Assembly: GCF_031624395.1 (NCBI RefSeq)
Contig: NZ_JAMQON010000008.1
Coordinates: 1 to 64,000 of the forward strand
Source of the DNA: Halomicroarcula saliterrae
Lineage (GTDB): Archaea; Halobacteriota; Halobacteria; Halobacteriales; Haloarculaceae
Direction of reading: 5' to 3'
DNA: 64,000 nt
Every line of letters begins with the position of its first letter. Position 1 is the first letter of the stretch. Both the position numbers and the translations under genes were made by a program. The notes under the pieces were generated by a model that had not been told where the DNA came from, did no database searches, and worked only from the letters and a program-made list of their open reading frames with translations. Positions 1 to 8,128 of this stretch are shown here, piece by piece.

Positions 1-92
1 CCGTGCGTGCGCGAAGCTGGTGGCTCGAATTCCGTGAAATCATCCTCAAAGCCACCGTCTACAACCTTCGCCGGAGCGTCCGATATCCGTGA
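1..92 (+). pseudogene. 3' end of an IS transposase (remnant or cut by the window edge)
   Basis: The frame starting at base 3 reads SWWLEFREIILKATVYNLRR and ends with TGA at 90-92. The pattern W-x-x-F-R-E-I-x-L-x-x-x-V-x-N resembles the C-terminus of IS4/IS5-type DDE transposases common in haloarchaea. Only about 29 residues are visible, so whether the rest of the gene is intact to the left cannot be told. The same frame stays open after the TGA and runs into the AAA ATPase, suggesting that the insertion sequence ends close to or inside that gene's 5' region. No terminal inverted repeat can be confirmed from one end. Confidence 0.5.
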
Positions 93-284
93 AATCCAGC
101 GCAGTGTACCGAAACTACAGAGCCGAAGACGCTAAATTCTGATCGAAATCAAGAAGCTACAACCGCCTCCTCGGTAAGCCCAAGCTCCAGTACAATTGGC
201 GACTCAACAGAAGTCAAGACATCTCCGAAGTCACGCAAGGACATCGGGAATGCCTCTCAACAGCAATCGCAAAAACCGGCAGTC

Positions 285-1217
285 GTGGATTTAGAACAAC
301 TATCCTACGATTGGCGATACTCCCAAACTACGTTTGTGGATATCGGCGGGTACTACGAGGTGAAAGAAGCGCTAAATCAGCGTGTTCTAAAGCCACTGAG
401 GACCACACTCGAAGGCGATGATCGGTACGAGCGGTTCGGAATCCAGCCGTCTCGAGGGATCATGTTCTACGGGCCGCCAGGAACAGGGAAAACGATGTTC
501 GCTCGGGCACTCGCCGGCGAACTCGGGATTCCCTTCGTGGAGCTGTCACCGGGCGATGTCACTAGCAGATGGGTCAACGCCAGTACTGAACAGATTCAGG
601 TCCTGTTTCAAGAAGCGCAAGTGCTGGGCCCCTGCGTGATATTTATCGATGAAGCGGAACATCTCTTCGGTGCTCGTACTCTCGGCGACGGGACGATTCA
701 TGCAGAGGATCGCAAAGTGACCTCGGAATTCCTCGTCCAACTCACGAAAGAGAATCGCGAAGCTATCGTTGTCTCAGCCACGAACCGCCCTGCCGATATC
801 GACTCAGCAATACTCCGTCCGGGTCGACTATCGGCTCACTTTGAGGTCGGCCTCCCCGACGAAGAGGCACGTCATGCCATACTGAACGTGCATCTCGCCG
901 CTGTTCCATCGGAACTCTCCGGTGAAGACCTGACCGAACTCGCAAGCCACACTGCAGGACTCACCGGGGCAGAATTGAAAGACATCGTCGAAGATGCGCG
1001 GAGAAAGGCAGCTGAACGCGATGCGGAGTGTGTTGAGCGAGAGGACTTCCCACCGAATGAGGAATTAGAGGAACTCTCCGATATGAGGAATCACGACATC
1101 GAGGAGCTACCCCGTGTTGACGAAAACAATGCGACGGGGACTAGTACGCCAGACACCACGGATATTGATGCGGAAGACTTCGAAGACTCTGGACAAGGCA
1201 CGCGCGGGTATCACTGA
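285..1217 (+). CDS. AAA-family ATPase, possibly truncated at its 5' end
   Basis: A single AAA module of the CDC48/proteasome-activating-nucleotidase type, expected to remodel or unfold protein substrates with ATP. Walker A GPPGTGKT lies at residues 63-70, Walker B VIFIDE at 118-123, and an arginine-finger segment LRPGR at 177-181. The pore loop is SRWVNAS with Trp96 as the aromatic. The C-terminal 50 residues are acidic and disordered. The GTG at 285 has no visible ribosome binding site. The frame is open back to base 93 with a Ser/Gln/Lys-rich linker-like reading and no ATG, directly after a transposase end. The native N-terminus may therefore have been lost to an insertion. Walker motifs are intact, so it may still be functional. 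Confidence 0.8.
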   Translation: MDLEQLSYDWRYSQTTFVDIGGYYEVKEALNQRVLKPLRTTLEGDDRYERFGIQPSRGIMFYGPPGTGKTMFARALAGELGIPFVELSPGDVTSRWVNASTEQIQVLFQEAQVLGPCVIFIDEAEHLFGARTLGDGTIHAEDRKVTSEFLVQLTKENREAIVVSATNRPADIDSAILRPGRLSAHFEVGLPDEEARHAILNVHLAAVPSELSGEDLTELASHTAGLTGAELKDIVEDARRKAAERDAECVEREDFPPNEELEELSDMRNHDIEELPRVDENNATGTSTPDTTDIDAEDFEDSGQGTRGYH

Positions 1218-1269
1218 TATGGCGATTCGTGCGGTGTTACTGGGAGAATGGATATTGCACGCCAGATTA

Positions 1270-1276
1270 TTTTTTT
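1270..1276 (+). terminator. T-run after the AAA ATPase gene
   Basis: Seven consecutive T residues occur about 50 bases after the AAA stop codon at 1217. Oligo-T tracts are the usual archaeal intrinsic termination signal; no hairpin is needed or seen. Confidence 0.4.
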
Positions 1277-1341
1277 AGTCTGTTCTTCTGATCCGGCTGT
1301 CAGAATTAGTATGCGTATTTGTCAAACCCGATTGCTCGCGC

Positions 1342-1644
1342 TCAGCCCCATATTAATTCTGGAGCCAATATGAGGAGAACAAGAAAGACAACGAGGATAC
1401 CAAGCCCAAGCATCCGTAATATTCCTGCTGAACGTTGTCGGTTCGGCGGAAGAAATTCGGCTAACCCAGAGAACGCAAAGGCAATACCCAAAAAGAGCAT
1501 GTTGTGAGGACCGTCGAGTACAATACCGAAATACACCCATCCAAGGATGCAAATGAACGAGAAGAGTGCAAAGAGGAAACCCTTCTGTCGTCCGTCAGGC
1601 TCACGAAATAATATCCGTTGAACTGCCGCCATACGTACTAACAC
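1342..1644 (-). CDS. Small membrane protein, about three transmembrane helices
   Basis: A 100-residue hydrophobic protein of unknown function. Helices are visible at about residues 22-42 (FLFALFSFICILGWVYFGIV), 47-62 (NMLFLGIAFAFSGLAEF) and 75-98 (MLGLGILVVFLVLLILAPEL). A short basic N-terminus suggests a cytoplasmic start. An internal Met at residue 5 is an alternative start. It is transcribed towards the T-run end of the AAA gene and is separated by 27 bases from the next minus-strand gene, the CoiA-like protein, so the two could be co-transcribed. The amino-acid pattern is that of a real membrane protein, not a shadow frame. No family was recognised. Confidence 0.7.
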   Translation of the reverse strand: MLVRMAAVQRILFREPDGRQKGFLFALFSFICILGWVYFGIVLDGPHNMLFLGIAFAFSGLAEFLPPNRQRSAGILRMLGLGILVVFLVLLILAPELIWG

Positions 1645-1671
1645 AAGGGTGACACGATAAAGCGTTTGGCT

Positions 1672-2685
1672 TTAGACAGCGTTCTCCTCGACGCTGTACC
1701 ACTCTCCGCAGTTTCCACAGGTCGTAGATCGGCGGACCTCCCCTCTCGAAAGTGGGTCATGAAGTTCAAGATTTCCACAACTAGGGCACTCTGCCGGCTG
1801 CTTGTTATTACGAATAGCAACCCCGGCGGCGTGAGTCTCCCTCAATTTCTCGCGGTAGAAACCAGATCCCGTCTCATCGAGCAGCCACTGGACCAACGGG
1901 ACTGTTATTTCATACTTTGTAATTTCGCGGTCACTAGTCGAAAAGCTCTCTGTCCCGCGGAATCTGGCCACCCAGGGCGTTTTCTCCCATTGTTCGCGGG
2001 GGGTGGGAAGCACCCAGTCTTTGATGATTTCAGCATGCACCTCGACGGCTGGGAATTTGCCAGTCCATTGCTTTTCGATATGATCGAAAGCGGAGATCCC
2101 CCACCACTCTCGTTGTTTCGGGACGTGTTCGGGCCAGACGGCGTCACGAGCGAGCTTGCGAATGTCCGCCTCGTTCAGTCGACAGTGATCGGTGGCGTAG
2201 TCGTCTTCAGAAGTCCAGACCGCCGCAAATCCTTGAGCGATGTAGTCCGCCGTCGTCTCATAGATGTCCTTTGACTCGTTCCGGTGTTGGACTTCGATGA
2301 CGACGCCGTTGCCGAGTTGCTCGTCGGGCGTCTCGAACTCAACTACGGCGTCTCCGACCCGACGGTCTTTCCCCGATACCGGCGCGGCCAGCTCACGTTC
2401 CATCTCACAATCCTCAACGTTCCCTTGGAACAGTCGCTCCAGACGGTCCGCTGCAAAGGATTTCCAGACCCGGTGTTTTTGAGATTCGCCAACTGACTCA
2501 CAGGCCGCTCCGCCTCCTCCCACTCCGCTGAAGTTCTCGATATGCCCGAAATGGCGAGCTTTCCCATCGCTAGATTTTCGCCAAACACGCATGGTTTCTC
2601 CACACTCTGGACACTCAACGTCTTCCCGAATGGGAACCTCTCGGGGAACGGCTTTCTCCCCATCGTAGATTGCGACCCAGGGCAC
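1672..2685 (-). CDS. CoiA-like protein with zinc fingers and a restriction-endonuclease-like core
   Basis: A 337-residue protein. The N-terminal part has a Cys-x2-Cys zinc ribbon (CPECGETM, about residues 24-31) followed by a His-containing segment GKARHFGHIE. The central part (about 105-160) reads D-x-V-V-E-F-E ... V-I-E-V-Q-H, then a Tyr/Gly segment ending in AVWTSED. This matches the arrangement of the competence protein CoiA nuclease-like domain, which has a PD-(D/E)XK fold with an E-x-Q variant. The C-terminus carries a second zinc finger, with CPSCGN and CGNCG near residues 300-325. CoiA-like proteins are DNA-processing factors; the role here is inferred. It stands alone on the minus strand, with about 350 empty bases before its start. 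Confidence 0.7.
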   Translation of the reverse strand: MPWVAIYDGEKAVPREVPIREDVECPECGETMRVWRKSSDGKARHFGHIENFSGVGGGGAACESVGESQKHRVWKSFAADRLERLFQGNVEDCEMERELAAPVSGKDRRVGDAVVEFETPDEQLGNGVVIEVQHRNESKDIYETTADYIAQGFAAVWTSEDDYATDHCRLNEADIRKLARDAVWPEHVPKQREWWGISAFDHIEKQWTGKFPAVEVHAEIIKDWVLPTPREQWEKTPWVARFRGTESFSTSDREITKYEITVPLVQWLLDETGSGFYREKLRETHAAGVAIRNNKQPAECPSCGNLELHDPLSRGEVRRSTTCGNCGEWYSVEENAV

Positions 2686-3032
2686 ATCACAAAATCGGTC
2701 CGGTCGCTATTAGATATTCAGATGCCAGGGTGAAAGTGGTAGGGAAAGACAACTGGATCCCTGTGGCTCAAGTAGAATAAATTCGCAAATTGTTCACTGC
2801 TCTTCAGGTATTGACCGATACACAGTCCTGATTGGAGTTGGAGACCACTGACTGAAATACGCTCTTGATTCAGCACGGAATCAAAATATTGTCAGTAGCT
2901 AGTGATTTAGACAAGGCCAAGATTATCCCGAAATAGAGTCTATTTCGAGGTACGGTTGGGTACAGACATAACGGGCCGGCATGGACGGCGCAGTCCGGAC
3001 CGTTTAGTTCGTAATCCCAACGGTGACCCTAC
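2686..3032. other. Intergenic stretch with one small perfect hairpin
   Basis: No gene was seen. An 8-base-stem hairpin, CGAAATAG-AGT-CTATTTCG, lies at 2929-2947. A GGTGA about seven bases before the ATG at 3033 is a plausible ribosome binding site for the downstream gene. Confidence 0.4.
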
Positions 3033-3566
3033 ATGAAACTGGAAGACACACGAATCGCGATGTTAGTCGGACCCGGATTCGAGGACCTGGAGTTCTGGGC
3101 CGTCTACATGCGCATGGAAGAGGAAGGGGCAGATATCGACGTCGTCGGCATGGAGGCCGGCGTAGAGTACACGGGCAAGAGCGGCGGACTCACCGCCGAG
3201 ACCGAGGTCGCGGCCAAGGAGGTCGATACGGGGGCGTTTGACGCGGTCCTCGTGCCCGGCGGCTGGACGCCAGACAAGATTCGCCGCGACCAATCAGTGC
3301 TCGACCTCGTAAGGGACGTCTACGAGGACGGCAACATCGTCGGGCTGATCTGTCACGCCGGGCTGGTCGGCATTTCCGCCGGCATCGTCGAGGGTTCGGA
3401 CGCGACAGGGTCCCTGGGCATCAAAGACGACCTCATAAATGCAGGCGCGAACTGGGTCGATGAACCCGCCTTTCGCGACGGCAACATCGTCTGGGGGCGC
3501 GTCGTCGCGGACATCCCCGATTACAACCGCGTCCTGGTGAACACACTGGCAGAGCACTCTGCATAG
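3033..3566 (+). CDS. DJ-1/PfpI-family protein (glutamine-amidotransferase-like hydrolase)
   Basis: A 177-residue protein with the full DJ-1/PfpI fold pattern. It opens with RIAMLVGPGFEDLEFW, containing the conserved Glu17. The middle has AVLVPGGW (about 71-78). The nucleophile elbow GLICHAG places the reactive cysteine at 107 and the adjacent histidine at 108. Length matches the family, in which members act as cysteine hydrolases, glyoxalase/deglycase-type enzymes or stress chaperones; which of these applies cannot be told. The ATG at 3033 is preceded by GGTGA. The gene is GC-rich compared with its surroundings and has no operon partner on its strand. Confidence 0.85.
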   Translation: MKLEDTRIAMLVGPGFEDLEFWAVYMRMEEEGADIDVVGMEAGVEYTGKSGGLTAETEVAAKEVDTGAFDAVLVPGGWTPDKIRRDQSVLDLVRDVYEDGNIVGLICHAGLVGISAGIVEGSDATGSLGIKDDLINAGANWVDEPAFRDGNIVWGRVVADIPDYNRVLVNTLAEHSA

Positions 3567-4126
3567 GAACCAGTCTCAGTTCACGGTGCGCGTGGCTGCA
3601 TCCGAGGTAGCGTCCACGCACGAGTGCAGGTGTTCTACTTCCAATGGCCTGATACGACGAGCGGGTTGGCTAATTTTTATTACACCACCTTAGGTACGGT
3701 CTCAGTGGGACACGGATCTGAGGTCCAAACCCCCCTGATAGCTCCCGACCTCAAATCCGAATCCCGTGTGTCTTTGGCTGGACGTTGGTTACGTTCAGCC
3801 AGTCGTCGACGTCGCCAGCAATTGGAATAGAAGAAACTCACCACAAAACGTATATCTGGGGTAGAGAATTTTTCCGTGTGGGCGGTGGTCCCCGCGAGTT
3901 TCACACCTCCAGTTTCCAGTTGCCGGGACCTCGCCCAACTGCATCCCGCCGGGTGTTGCCCACGCCCGGTTTTCTGATACTCGTTTCGGGAGGTGACACT
4001 GGTGTTACGGGAGAATTTATGTCGTCCGCAAGTAATGTACAGATGCCGATTGGATAACGGCTGTCAGAGGCACCGGTAGATGGTCTACACACCAGCTACC
4101 GTTTCGAAACTCAGACTGAAAGCTGC
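3567..4126. other. 560-base non-coding stretch, contains an inverted repeat
   Basis: No convincing gene or tRNA was found. An imperfect 11-base inverted repeat, GGATCTGAGGT at 3714-3724 and ACCTCAAATCC at 3748-3758 (one mismatch), could form a hairpin with a 23-base loop, or be a relic of a small mobile element. Confidence 0.35.
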
Positions 4127-4573
4127 TCAATTCTCCCAGAGCGTTTGGATACGCCCCTCGATAGCATCAAGAACCGTAGAGTAGACATCTAGCGGATGGC
4201 GCGATGACAGTGACAAGTCGGTGGCTTCCACTGCGGTTGGTGGTTGGTGGAAGTGTAGGCGTGCGTTGTGTGGATTGGGATGGCGATCCCAGCGGCACTC
4301 CCATCGGCTATCATCCTCGTGTGTTTCGACGTAGTGGAACGAGAAATCGCCCGTCGTGAACCAGCGAATATCGAGTCGAGCGGCTACGACGCCCTCGGGG
4401 TACTGTCCCGCGTCGACCAGTGCGTGAAGCAGGCGAGGCTCGTAGCTGTCGGGATCGAATTCCGTCTCGACAATGAGTGCCTCAGTTCGAAGGTGCCGGG
4501 CTAGGAGTTGCAGCGTCTGTCGGTCGGGTGGACCGGGAGAACCTGAATTCGGTGTGGTTGGGTCTGGCCCCAT
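4127..4573 (-). CDS. TumE-like (DUF6516-type) putative toxin
   Basis: A 148-residue protein. The core, about residues 60-115, shows an R-W-F-x-x-G-D-F-S-F-H-Y strand, then W-x-C-R-W-D-R-H-P-N-x-H-N-x-R-x-H-F-H, a His-rich pattern. This is the arrangement I associate with the TumE/DUF6516 family of toxin-antitoxin partners; the assignment is from memory of the motif and is not certain. Its ATG directly follows the stop codon of the upstream HTH gene (TAG then ATG with no gap), so the two are translationally coupled. The pair fits an antitoxin-first toxin-antitoxin operon. The toxin's activity is unknown here. Confidence 0.6.
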   Translation of the reverse strand: MGPDPTTPNSGSPGPPDRQTLQLLARHLRTEALIVETEFDPDSYEPRLLHALVDAGQYPEGVVAARLDIRWFTTGDFSFHYVETHEDDSRWECRWDRHPNPHNARLHFHQPPTAVEATDLSLSSRHPLDVYSTVLDAIEGRIQTLWEN

Positions 4574-5107
4574 CTATGCCGGGATGAGGTGCCCATCGTT
4601 CTCTGCGAGCTGGCGGGCGAGTTCGTACAGTCGAATATCCCGAATGACACCGCGCCACTCACTGACTGCAGTCATCCGGTCATGAATAGCCTCGTGACTG
4701 TCCTGGTCGTAAACGCTCACAGCAGTTGGATCGGTAGCGTCAAATTCGTCTTCATAGTCGGCCCGTTCTTCTTCGAGCTCACTGACCCGTTCGATAATCT
4801 CCTCGACGGTCAGTTCGTCAGCAATCCGGCTGGCATCTTGCCATTCTAGATACCCCTCGTTGCGTTCGTACTGCACGGGCCGGCCGTCACGGTTCACACT
4901 GACGATACCCATCTTCGCCAGTCGATCAAGATGCTTTTTGGCAGCGTTCGGAGAGCAATCTGCGACATCTGCAATCTCGGCAGCGGGGGTGGGTGACGTA
5001 ATCCCCATAGCGACATCGTAGACACGACTGAACGTATCCTCTCCCTGCTGCCACCGTGGCTCGGTGGCTGTTGACTCTGGCGCCGGATCAAACTCCGTCA
5101 TAAGCAT
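4574..5107 (-). CDS. Winged-HTH regulator (DUF7342-like), putative antitoxin of the pair
   Basis: A 177-residue protein. Residues about 35-85 form a winged helix-turn-helix: TPAAEIADVADCSPNAAKKH is the HTH, and MGIVSVNRDGRPVQYERN is the wing. A charged coiled segment (TVEEIIERVSELEEERADYEDEF) follows, with a short helical C-terminus. It begins at the first ATG at 5107 or at the one two codons later. A TATA element lies about 23 bases upstream, which indicates a leaderless or near-leaderless transcript. It is the first gene of a two-gene operon with the TumE-like protein. The name DUF7342 is from recollection; the winged-helix assignment is firm. Confidence 0.7.
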   Translation of the reverse strand: MLMTEFDPAPESTATEPRWQQGEDTFSRVYDVAMGITSPTPAAEIADVADCSPNAAKKHLDRLAKMGIVSVNRDGRPVQYERNEGYLEWQDASRIADELTVEEIIERVSELEEERADYEDEFDATDPTAVSVYDQDSHEAIHDRMTAVSEWRGVIRDIRLYELARQLAENDGHLIPA

Positions 5108-5124
5108 GGATAGGGTACGAAGCG

Positions 5125-5135
5125 CAATATATCTT
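5125..5135 (-). promoter_or_regulatory. TATA element of the HTH/TumE-like operon
   Basis: On the minus strand the sequence reads AAAGATATATTG, centred about 23 bases before the ATG at 5107. That spacing is usual for leaderless haloarchaeal transcripts. Confidence 0.5.
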
Positions 5136-5192
5136 TGCGAGAATCAGATATGTGCGTTTTATCGAGCGATATACCTTGGACGGAGATGAGAC

Positions 5193-5912
5193 CTAGTCGC
5201 TAGCGATAGGAGCGCGGTACGGGCCGGGCTCGTTCATCACAAGATCGTCGAAGTGAGCAGTCCGGGCGACTAATCGGGGTACGTCGGGTTCCAAGTCAGT
5301 CGTCAGCGAACCAGCGAAACCAGGCTCTGTGAGATAGATGTAAAAAGCCAATTCGACGATCGCGTGGACAGCGTACAGCATCTCAAGAGAGTTGACGCCG
5401 GGAATGAGTCTATCCTCAGCGAACGCGTCCGTACTGGGAGAGTCTGCTGAAAGGCCACCAGGCATACCACTCCCCAACTCGGAGCTCCGAGTTGCGAACG
5501 GTTCCTCAGCGAGCGAGTGCTGCCATGCGGGGTCGACGACGCAGAGAAATTCATCGAGTATCGTCCGGACGAGACTGCCGCTCGCGAGCATGATTTCATC
5601 GAATCCAGGAGAGTGGTCCGTGAGAGCTTGGGTCGGCCCTTTCTTGGGTTCGGAATGAGTGTCGATGTGAAGATATTTCGAGGATTTCGCTTTGTTCGCG
5701 AGTTCTACAGAGAGGAAGGCGCCACCCTGTGCGGTCGACAGCGCGAGCTGGAGTTCATCGAGGGCTTGAGAGACCACAGGAATGTACTCTTTCGAGTAAC
5801 CAAGTTCGCCAATAGCAGCGTGTGTCGAACTGAGTGTGACTGGGCTGTACTTAGGCGTATTGCTGGGGGTATCGACGTCTGATGACCCGTTGTTTTGGGA
5901 GGGTGCAGTCAT
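5193..5912 (-). CDS. Hypothetical acidic protein
   Basis: A 239-residue soluble protein that I do not recognise. The first 25 residues are Ser/Thr/Asn-rich and probably disordered. A helical segment (about 30-75) follows, then a region with repeated hydrophobic helices. The longest, VNSLEMLYAVHAIVELAFYI (about residues 175-194), is hydrophobic but probably buried and not membrane-spanning. No Cys or zinc motifs or nucleotide-binding loops are visible. It lies upstream of, and on the same strand as, the HTH/TumE-like pair, separated by 85 bases including that pair's own promoter, so it is probably an independent unit. Confidence 0.65.
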   Translation of the reverse strand: MTAPSQNNGSSDVDTPSNTPKYSPVTLSSTHAAIGELGYSKEYIPVVSQALDELQLALSTAQGGAFLSVELANKAKSSKYLHIDTHSEPKKGPTQALTDHSPGFDEIMLASGSLVRTILDEFLCVVDPAWQHSLAEEPFATRSSELGSGMPGGLSADSPSTDAFAEDRLIPGVNSLEMLYAVHAIVELAFYIYLTEPGFAGSLTTDLEPDVPRLVARTAHFDDLVMNEPGPYRAPIASD

Positions 5913-6081
5913 ATGCGGTGGTTAGTTACGCCGGCATCGGATATGAACTCGCGCAGTAGCCACGTGCCGCAGCAGGATATCCGAAGCAATTCATCCATTT
6001 AGTGCTAGAGTCTGAAGATTGCTAGCGAACACCCCCCGTGTGCGATATGTATTCTCGAATAAAATGGCACTCAGCCCTGAC

Positions 6082-6122
6082 TTAACCAACAATACTATGC
6101 ATTTAGTCGCCTTGTTGGTTAA
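6082..6122. promoter_or_regulatory. Palindromic element, copy 1 (TTAACCAACA ... TGTTGGTTAA)
   Basis: Perfect inverted arms TTAACCAACAA (6082-6092) and TTGTTGGTTAA (6112-6122), with 21 bases between the 10-base cores. It ends 16 bases before the ATG at 6139, where a bound protein would block transcription. This is one of five copies in the window. Confidence 0.8.
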
Positions 6123-6138
6123 CGCGAGGCGACTACTG

Positions 6139-6462
6139 ATGTCCTACGAGCCACCGACGCCGCCGGCCGAACTCCCGACAAGCATCATCGACACGCTGAA
6201 CGGGTACTCTCCAGACCAGCTCCAACACATCGCTCACTACGCCGAGGAGCTAGCAGAGCACAAAATTCGTGAGGCCCGGATAGAAGATGAGTCGGCTGGT
6301 GACGAGATCGAAGACCGGCCCGATGACTTTCCGGACGACGTCCCATCAAAGGCCACAATCACAATCAAGGAAATCAATGACAACCGCTACTATTACTGGC
6401 AGTGGCGGGAAGGCGACAAAGTGAAGTCGAAATACAAGGGACCGGTCAACCCGGACGAATGA
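6139..6462 (+). CDS. Small haloarchaeal protein, DUF6788-like
   Basis: A 107-residue acidic protein starting MSYEPPTPPAEL. It has a helical segment, SPDQLQHIAHYAEELAEHK (about 23-41), a disordered Asp/Glu linker, and a C-terminal strand region NDNRYYYWQWREGDKVKSKY. This combination is what I recall as DUF6788, often found beside haloarchaeal plasmid replication and transposon-associated genes; function is unknown. A longer frame back to 6019 exists, but the ATG at 6139 is preferred because the palindromic element lies just upstream. The tight coupling to that element suggests the gene is controlled by the protein that binds it, or that the product itself is that protein. Confidence 0.65.
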   Translation: MSYEPPTPPAELPTSIIDTLNGYSPDQLQHIAHYAEELAEHKIREARIEDESAGDEIEDRPDDFPDDVPSKATITIKEINDNRYYYWQWREGDKVKSKYKGPVNPDE

Positions 6463-6579
6463 ATCAGAGTCCGCCTATGGTCCTGTGATGTCTCCACGGA
6501 AATCCACCAATTGGATTGCTCTGGGGCGTTACTGAAAAAATAGAACTACTCCAGATACTCGCACTGTAGAGCCAAGGCT

Positions 6580-6612
6580 TTAACCAACATTGAGTGATGT
6601 AATGTTGGTTAA
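6580..6612. promoter_or_regulatory. Palindromic element, copy 2 (short spacer)
   Basis: Arms TTAACCAACATT (6580-6591) and AATGTTGGTTAA (6601-6612) are a perfect 12-base inverted repeat with only 9 bases between them; the 10-base cores are 13 apart, where the other copies have 20-22. It lies between the DUF6788-like gene and the first origin-box array. Confidence 0.8.
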
Positions 6613-6635
6613 TATAGTCTGTCAGCGCACCAACC

Positions 6636-6788
6636 ACACCGGGTTTCCGGTGAAAAAGGACCATTATGTGACGAGAATGGACTGTAGGAATCTCAGGCGT
6701 GGCACACCACGTTTCCGGTGAAATCCGCAGCGTACAGCCGAATATCGACGTTTATCCTCTATCGAGAGACACCGGATTTCCGGTGAAA
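6636..6788 (+). repeat. Origin-box array distal to orc1 (three copies)
   Basis: Three near-identical 20-base boxes at 6636-6655, 6704-6723 and 6769-6788, consensus ACACCGGRTTTCCGGTGAAA; the second has CACG in place of CGGG. Each has the partial dyad CACCGG-N4-CCGGTG and a polar AAA tail. They lie beyond the 3' end of the orc1/cdc6 gene, in the same orientation as the pair at 8062-8128. Confidence 0.8.
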
Positions 6789-6845
6789 CTGGATGCATCC
6801 CAGAGATTCAGAATAGTGGTATCTCGCCGAGTTTCCAAAATCGGT

Positions 6846-8054
6846 TCAGCTGATAGTATCTTCGAGCACCTGTTGTACGACATCTGGGTCCTCCAGAAGC
6901 TGGTGCTCTGTATAGCTCCCCTCTGCACTACCACCACTATGGCGCGTCTGTTCGATGATATCCAAGAAAGCATGTTCCTTGAGAAGGTCGCGGACGCGTC
7001 GTAACGAAAGCGACTCAGAACCTTCCTGACGGCAAATTTCTTCGTATACATCGTAGACTCGGGTTGTTCGGAAGCCGATATCCTCAGCGTTATTGTCAGC
7101 ATTGTCAACCGAAAGGATAGTCAGCGCCTGTAGTACGTATCGAGAATGCGGCGTGGAGCCGCTAATGAGCTCACGGAACCGATCAGTCTCAGCCCGCTCT
7201 CGAGCTTGAACAACGAAGTCTTCGGGAACCGTCTTCATGTCCGACGATTGGGCGATTTCACCTGCATATCGAAGTATATCAATCGCTTTCCGTGCATCGC
7301 CGTGCTCACGAGCCGCCAGTGCAGCTGCCCGAGGGATAACACCATCTTCGAGTACCCCCTCTCTGAACGCATCGCTCCGCGCACTCATGATCTCATTGAG
7401 CTGATTAGCGTCATAGGGCGGGAACACAAATTCACGCTCGCAAAGACTGGACTTGACCCGCTCGTCCATCCGGTCCTTATACTTGATTTTGTTGCTAATC
7501 CCAATAACACCAATCTTACAATCTTCAATCTTTCCAGCCTCACCAGCTCGTGACAGCTGCATCAGGATGTCGTCGTCTTCGAGTTTGTCAATCTCGTCGA
7601 GGATGATGAGGACAACGTCATAACGCATATCGAGAATCCGCCAGAGACGCTTGTAGTAGGTTGCAGTGCTAATGCCCTTGTCGGGAATGTAGATATCATT
7701 CTCGTCGGTATTTACTGAGTCAGCAATCGTCTGTACAGATTGAGTTTCGGTGCTATCTTGAGCACAATCCACATACGCGTAGGCAGCGTTGATACCCTCT
7801 TCAGCTGCGGTATCGACCAGTTGGCGGGAGACATATTTTGCACAGAGAGACTTCCCAGTTCCAGTCTTCCCATACAGGAGAACGTTGCTAGGACTCTGGC
7901 CAAAAATGGCGGGATTAACCGCGTTAGCCAATTGCTTGATTTCTTCATCACGACCAACAATGCGGTCCTCTTCCGGAAGATGGCTGATTTCAAGCAGTTC
8001 CTTGTTCACGAAGATTGGGTCTTCAAGAATGAAGAGATCGTCAGAGTCGGACAT
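6846..8054 (-). CDS. Orc1/Cdc6-family replication initiator
   Basis: A 402-residue AAA+ initiator that should bind the surrounding origin boxes and start replication. Walker A is GKTGTGKS at 62-69, Walker B VVLIILDEID at about 147-156, and sensor-1 segment IGVIGISNKI at about 181-190. The C-terminal 100 residues form the winged-helix DNA-binding domain (TTRVYDVYEEICRQEGSESL ... RRVRDLLKEHAFLD). Length matches archaeal Orc1/Cdc6 proteins. Boxes occur upstream of its start (8062 onwards) and after its end (6636-6788), the classical autoregulated origin arrangement. The start at 8054 places the first box only eight bases before the ATG, so initiator binding would also shut off its own promoter. 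Confidence 0.93.
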   Translation of the reverse strand: MSDSDDLFILEDPIFVNKELLEISHLPEEDRIVGRDEEIKQLANAVNPAIFGQSPSNVLLYGKTGTGKSLCAKYVSRQLVDTAAEEGINAAYAYVDCAQDSTETQSVQTIADSVNTDENDIYIPDKGISTATYYKRLWRILDMRYDVVLIILDEIDKLEDDDILMQLSRAGEAGKIEDCKIGVIGISNKIKYKDRMDERVKSSLCEREFVFPPYDANQLNEIMSARSDAFREGVLEDGVIPRAAALAAREHGDARKAIDILRYAGEIAQSSDMKTVPEDFVVQARERAETDRFRELISGSTPHSRYVLQALTILSVDNADNNAEDIGFRTTRVYDVYEEICRQEGSESLSLRRVRDLLKEHAFLDIIEQTRHSGGSAEGSYTEHQLLEDPDVVQQVLEDTIS

Positions 8055-8061
8055 TGCTTGT

Positions 8062-8128
8062 ACACCGGGTTTCCGGTGAAACGTCTTGATACTTTCCCCG
8101 AGACACGCACACCACGTTTCCGGTGAAA
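8062..8128 (+). repeat. Origin boxes upstream of orc1, left side of the unwinding region (two copies)
   Basis: Boxes at 8062-8081 (ACACCGGGTTTCCGGTGAAA) and 8109-8128 (ACACCACGTTTCCGGTGAAA). Both point their AAA tails towards the AT-richer gap to the right. They overlap the region where the orc1 promoter must lie. Confidence 0.85.

Noticed and set aside
1666-2274. Plus-strand 202-codon frame opposite the CoiA-like gene
   Set aside because: The minus strand has zinc fingers and a nuclease-like core; this frame has none.
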